Origin: Microvirga arabica
GTDB taxonomy: Bacteria > Pseudomonadota > Alphaproteobacteria > Rhizobiales > Beijerinckiaceae
Length of the DNA: 64,000 nt
Direction of reading: 5' to 3'
Assembly (NCBI RefSeq): GCF_016811235.1
Contig: NZ_JAFBID010000005.1
Coordinates: forward strand, 98,490 to 162,489
The notes below the pieces were generated by a model, which was not told where the DNA came from, did no database searches, and worked only from the letters and a program-made list of their open reading frames with translations. Both the position numbers and the translations under genes were made by a program. Shown piece after piece: positions 62,748 through 64,000 of the stretch. The number at the start of each line of letters is the position of its first letter. Within the stretch, counting starts at the first letter, position 1.

Positions 62748-63356
62748 ATGAGCGACGGACTGATCCTTCATCCCGACAACAAGACCCGCTGCTGGTGGCC
62801 CGGCACGGATCCCTTCTATGTGGAATACCACGACACCGAATGGGGCGTGCCCGAGTTCGACGACCAGGCACTGTTCGAAAAGCTCATTCTCGATGGATTT
62901 CAGGCGGGCCTGTCGTGGATCACGATCCTGCGCAAGCGCGAGAACTTCCGCCGCGCCTTCGCGGGCTTTGATCCCGCTGTGATCGCCCGATTCGATCAGG
63001 CGCAGGTGGAGGCGCTGATGCTCGATCCCGGCATCGTGCGCAATCGCGCCAAGATCGAGGCGACCATTGCCGGCGCCCGCGCCTGGCTGGTGATTCAGGA
63101 GCGCGGCAGCTTCTCGAAATTTCTCTGGGATTTCGTCGACGGCTGGCCGGTTCAGCCGAACCTCAAAACCCGCAAGGACGTGCCCACCGAGACCGAGGTC
63201 TCGCGCAGGATCTCGAAGGCCCTGAAGAAGGAGGGCTTCAATTTCGTCGGCCCCACCATCGTCTATGCCTTCATGCAGGCCGTGGGCATGACGAACGATC
63301 ATCTCACCGGCTGCTACCGCCATGCGGAATGCGCGGCGCTGGCCAAGGCTCGCTGA
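62748..63356 (+). CDS. tag: DNA-3-methyladenine glycosylase I
   Basis: A 202-aa HhH-GPD-like glycosylase that removes 3-methyladenine from DNA. TRCWWPG and YHDTEWGVP at the start, GFQAGLSWITILRKRENFR in the middle and TGCYRHAEC at the end supply the zinc-binding Cys/His set of Tag enzymes. Length is standard. The stop overlaps the start of the HD gene by one base. With AlkB in the island, the window has two alkylation repair genes of different families. Confidence 0.95.
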   Translation: MSDGLILHPDNKTRCWWPGTDPFYVEYHDTEWGVPEFDDQALFEKLILDGFQAGLSWITILRKRENFRRAFAGFDPAVIARFDQAQVEALMLDPGIVRNRAKIEATIAGARAWLVIQERGSFSKFLWDFVDGWPVQPNLKTRKDVPTETEVSRRISKALKKEGFNFVGPTIVYAFMQAVGMTNDHLTGCYRHAECAALAKAR

Positions 63357-63949
63357 TGGCCAAGGAACCCCGCGTCTGGCAGCGGATGCTCTCCGGCCGC
63401 CGCCTCAACCTGCTCGACCCCTCGCCCCTCGATGTGGAGCTCGACGACATCGCCCATGGGCTTGCCCGTGTCGCGCGCTGGAACGGGCAGACGGTGGGCG
63501 GTCACATCTTTTCTGTGGCGCAGCATTCGCTTCTTGTTGAGGCGATTGCCGCTCATATCAATCCGGACATGTCCCGCGAGTGGCGCCTGGCGGTGCTCTT
63601 GCACGATGCGCCGGAATACGTGATCGGCGACATCATCTCGCCGTTCAAGGCGGTGATCGGCGATGCCTACAAGGCCATCGAGGCCGGACTGCTCGGGGCC
63701 ATCCACCTGCATTTCGGCCTGCCGGCCCAGCCCGCTGCGGCCCTCAAGCGGTTCATCAAGCAGGCGGACCGGCAGGCCGCATTCCTCGAGGCGACGCATC
63801 TTGCCGGCTTTGCCCGCGAGGAGGCGATTAAGTTCTTCGGACGCCCCGAACCCCTGCCCCGCCCGGTGCTGGCCCTTCTGGAGCCCTGGCCCGTGGCTCA
63901 GGCCGAGGAGCGCTACCACGAGAAGGTGACAGCGGCGCTGACGGACTGA
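63356..63949 (+). CDS. HD family hydrolase (YfbR-like)
   Basis: A 197-aa HD-domain phosphohydrolase. VAQHSLLVEAIA and LAVLLHDAPEYVIGDIISPFK provide the histidines and HD pair; the later LKRFIKQADRQAAFLEATH supplies the last aspartate. The size and text fit the YfbR/HD-domain hydrolases that remove phosphate from deoxynucleoside 5'-monophosphates. ATG 63356 shares its first base with the tag stop codon, so the genes are coupled. Confidence 0.88.
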   Translation: MAKEPRVWQRMLSGRRLNLLDPSPLDVELDDIAHGLARVARWNGQTVGGHIFSVAQHSLLVEAIAAHINPDMSREWRLAVLLHDAPEYVIGDIISPFKAVIGDAYKAIEAGLLGAIHLHFGLPAQPAAALKRFIKQADRQAAFLEATHLAGFAREEAIKFFGRPEPLPRPVLALLEPWPVAQAEERYHEKVTAALTD

Positions 63950-63971
63950 GCCTCTCCCCCAAACTCTCGGG

Positions 63972-64000
63972 CCTCATCCTGAGGAGCAGCCGTCAGGCTG
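63972..64000. repeat. Family B palindromic repeat, copy 4, cut by window end
   Basis: CCTCATCCTGAGGAG followed by CAGCCGTCAGGCTG is the left end of the repeat; the rest lies outside the window. It follows the HD gene. Confidence 0.75.

Noticed and set aside
1..64000. CRISPR array
   Set aside because: No regularly spaced identical short repeats were seen; the repeats present are dispersed palindromes.

Overview
The window looks like chromosomal DNA of a GC-rich alphaproteobacterium of the order Hyphomicrobiales (Rhizobiales), possibly near Microvirga or Methylobacterium. The order-level placement rests on the housekeeping set (fabI, CbpA-type dnaJ, pdxH, aroC, an HTH-RibBX-type ribB, a TIGR02301 protein, an RT0821/Lpp0805 lipoprotein) and on Rhizobiales-style intergenic palindromes. 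The genus is a guess.

There are two parts. Bases 1-29403 are an accessory island. Its right edge is a 3' fragment of a proline tRNA (anticodon CGG, ending CCA, no matching 5' half), which looks like an attachment-site remnant. The intact tRNA, the left end and any integrase must lie outside the window. From 29.5 kb to the end the content is ordinary chromosome.

The island holds, left to right: an AlkB-like dioxygenase; a possible PD-(D/E)XK protein; an XRE repressor plus ImmA/IrrE peptidase pair; a divergent three-gene operon of a ComEC-type metallo-beta-lactamase protein, an E2-E1-JAB fusion and a four-helix membrane protein; then a tightly coupled seven-gene minus-strand operon from 26.9 down to 8.2 kb. 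That operon reads SNF2 helicase (DrmD-like), giant N6-adenine methylase (DrmMI-like), 2119-aa helicase/DUF1998/nuclease-like protein (DrmA-DrmB or DruE-like), RelE-UvrD fusion helicase, an unknown protein with weak uracil-DNA-glycosylase-like features, a 130-aa unknown, and an ArdC/ImmA-like zinc peptidase. A DUF4268 protein and a 302-aa unknown lie beyond its promoter. The two large units are best read as (i) a bacterial ubiquitin-conjugation-like system under repressor/protease control, with two matching operator repeats in the divergent promoter, and (ii) a composite DISARM/Druantia-like defence operon with accessory genes that are not standard.

The chromosomal part holds a DUF898-M48-DUF1499 operon, bioY, MarR plus patatin, a lipoprotein L,D-transpeptidase, an acetoin-utilisation/HDAC-family deacetylase, HTH-RibBX with a perfect palindrome just upstream, aroC, fabI plus histidine phosphatase, a proline iminopeptidase broken by one in-frame amber codon, dnaJ-like, pdxH, SDR, a citrate synthase remnant coupled to a Nudix gene, dihydroorotase, ygfZ, a hybrid histidine kinase with duplicated PAS domains, paiB-aac(6')-like genes, and tag plus an HD hydrolase. 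Three families of dispersed palindromic repeats occupy the intergenic spaces, and one family brackets a GIY-YIG nuclease gene.
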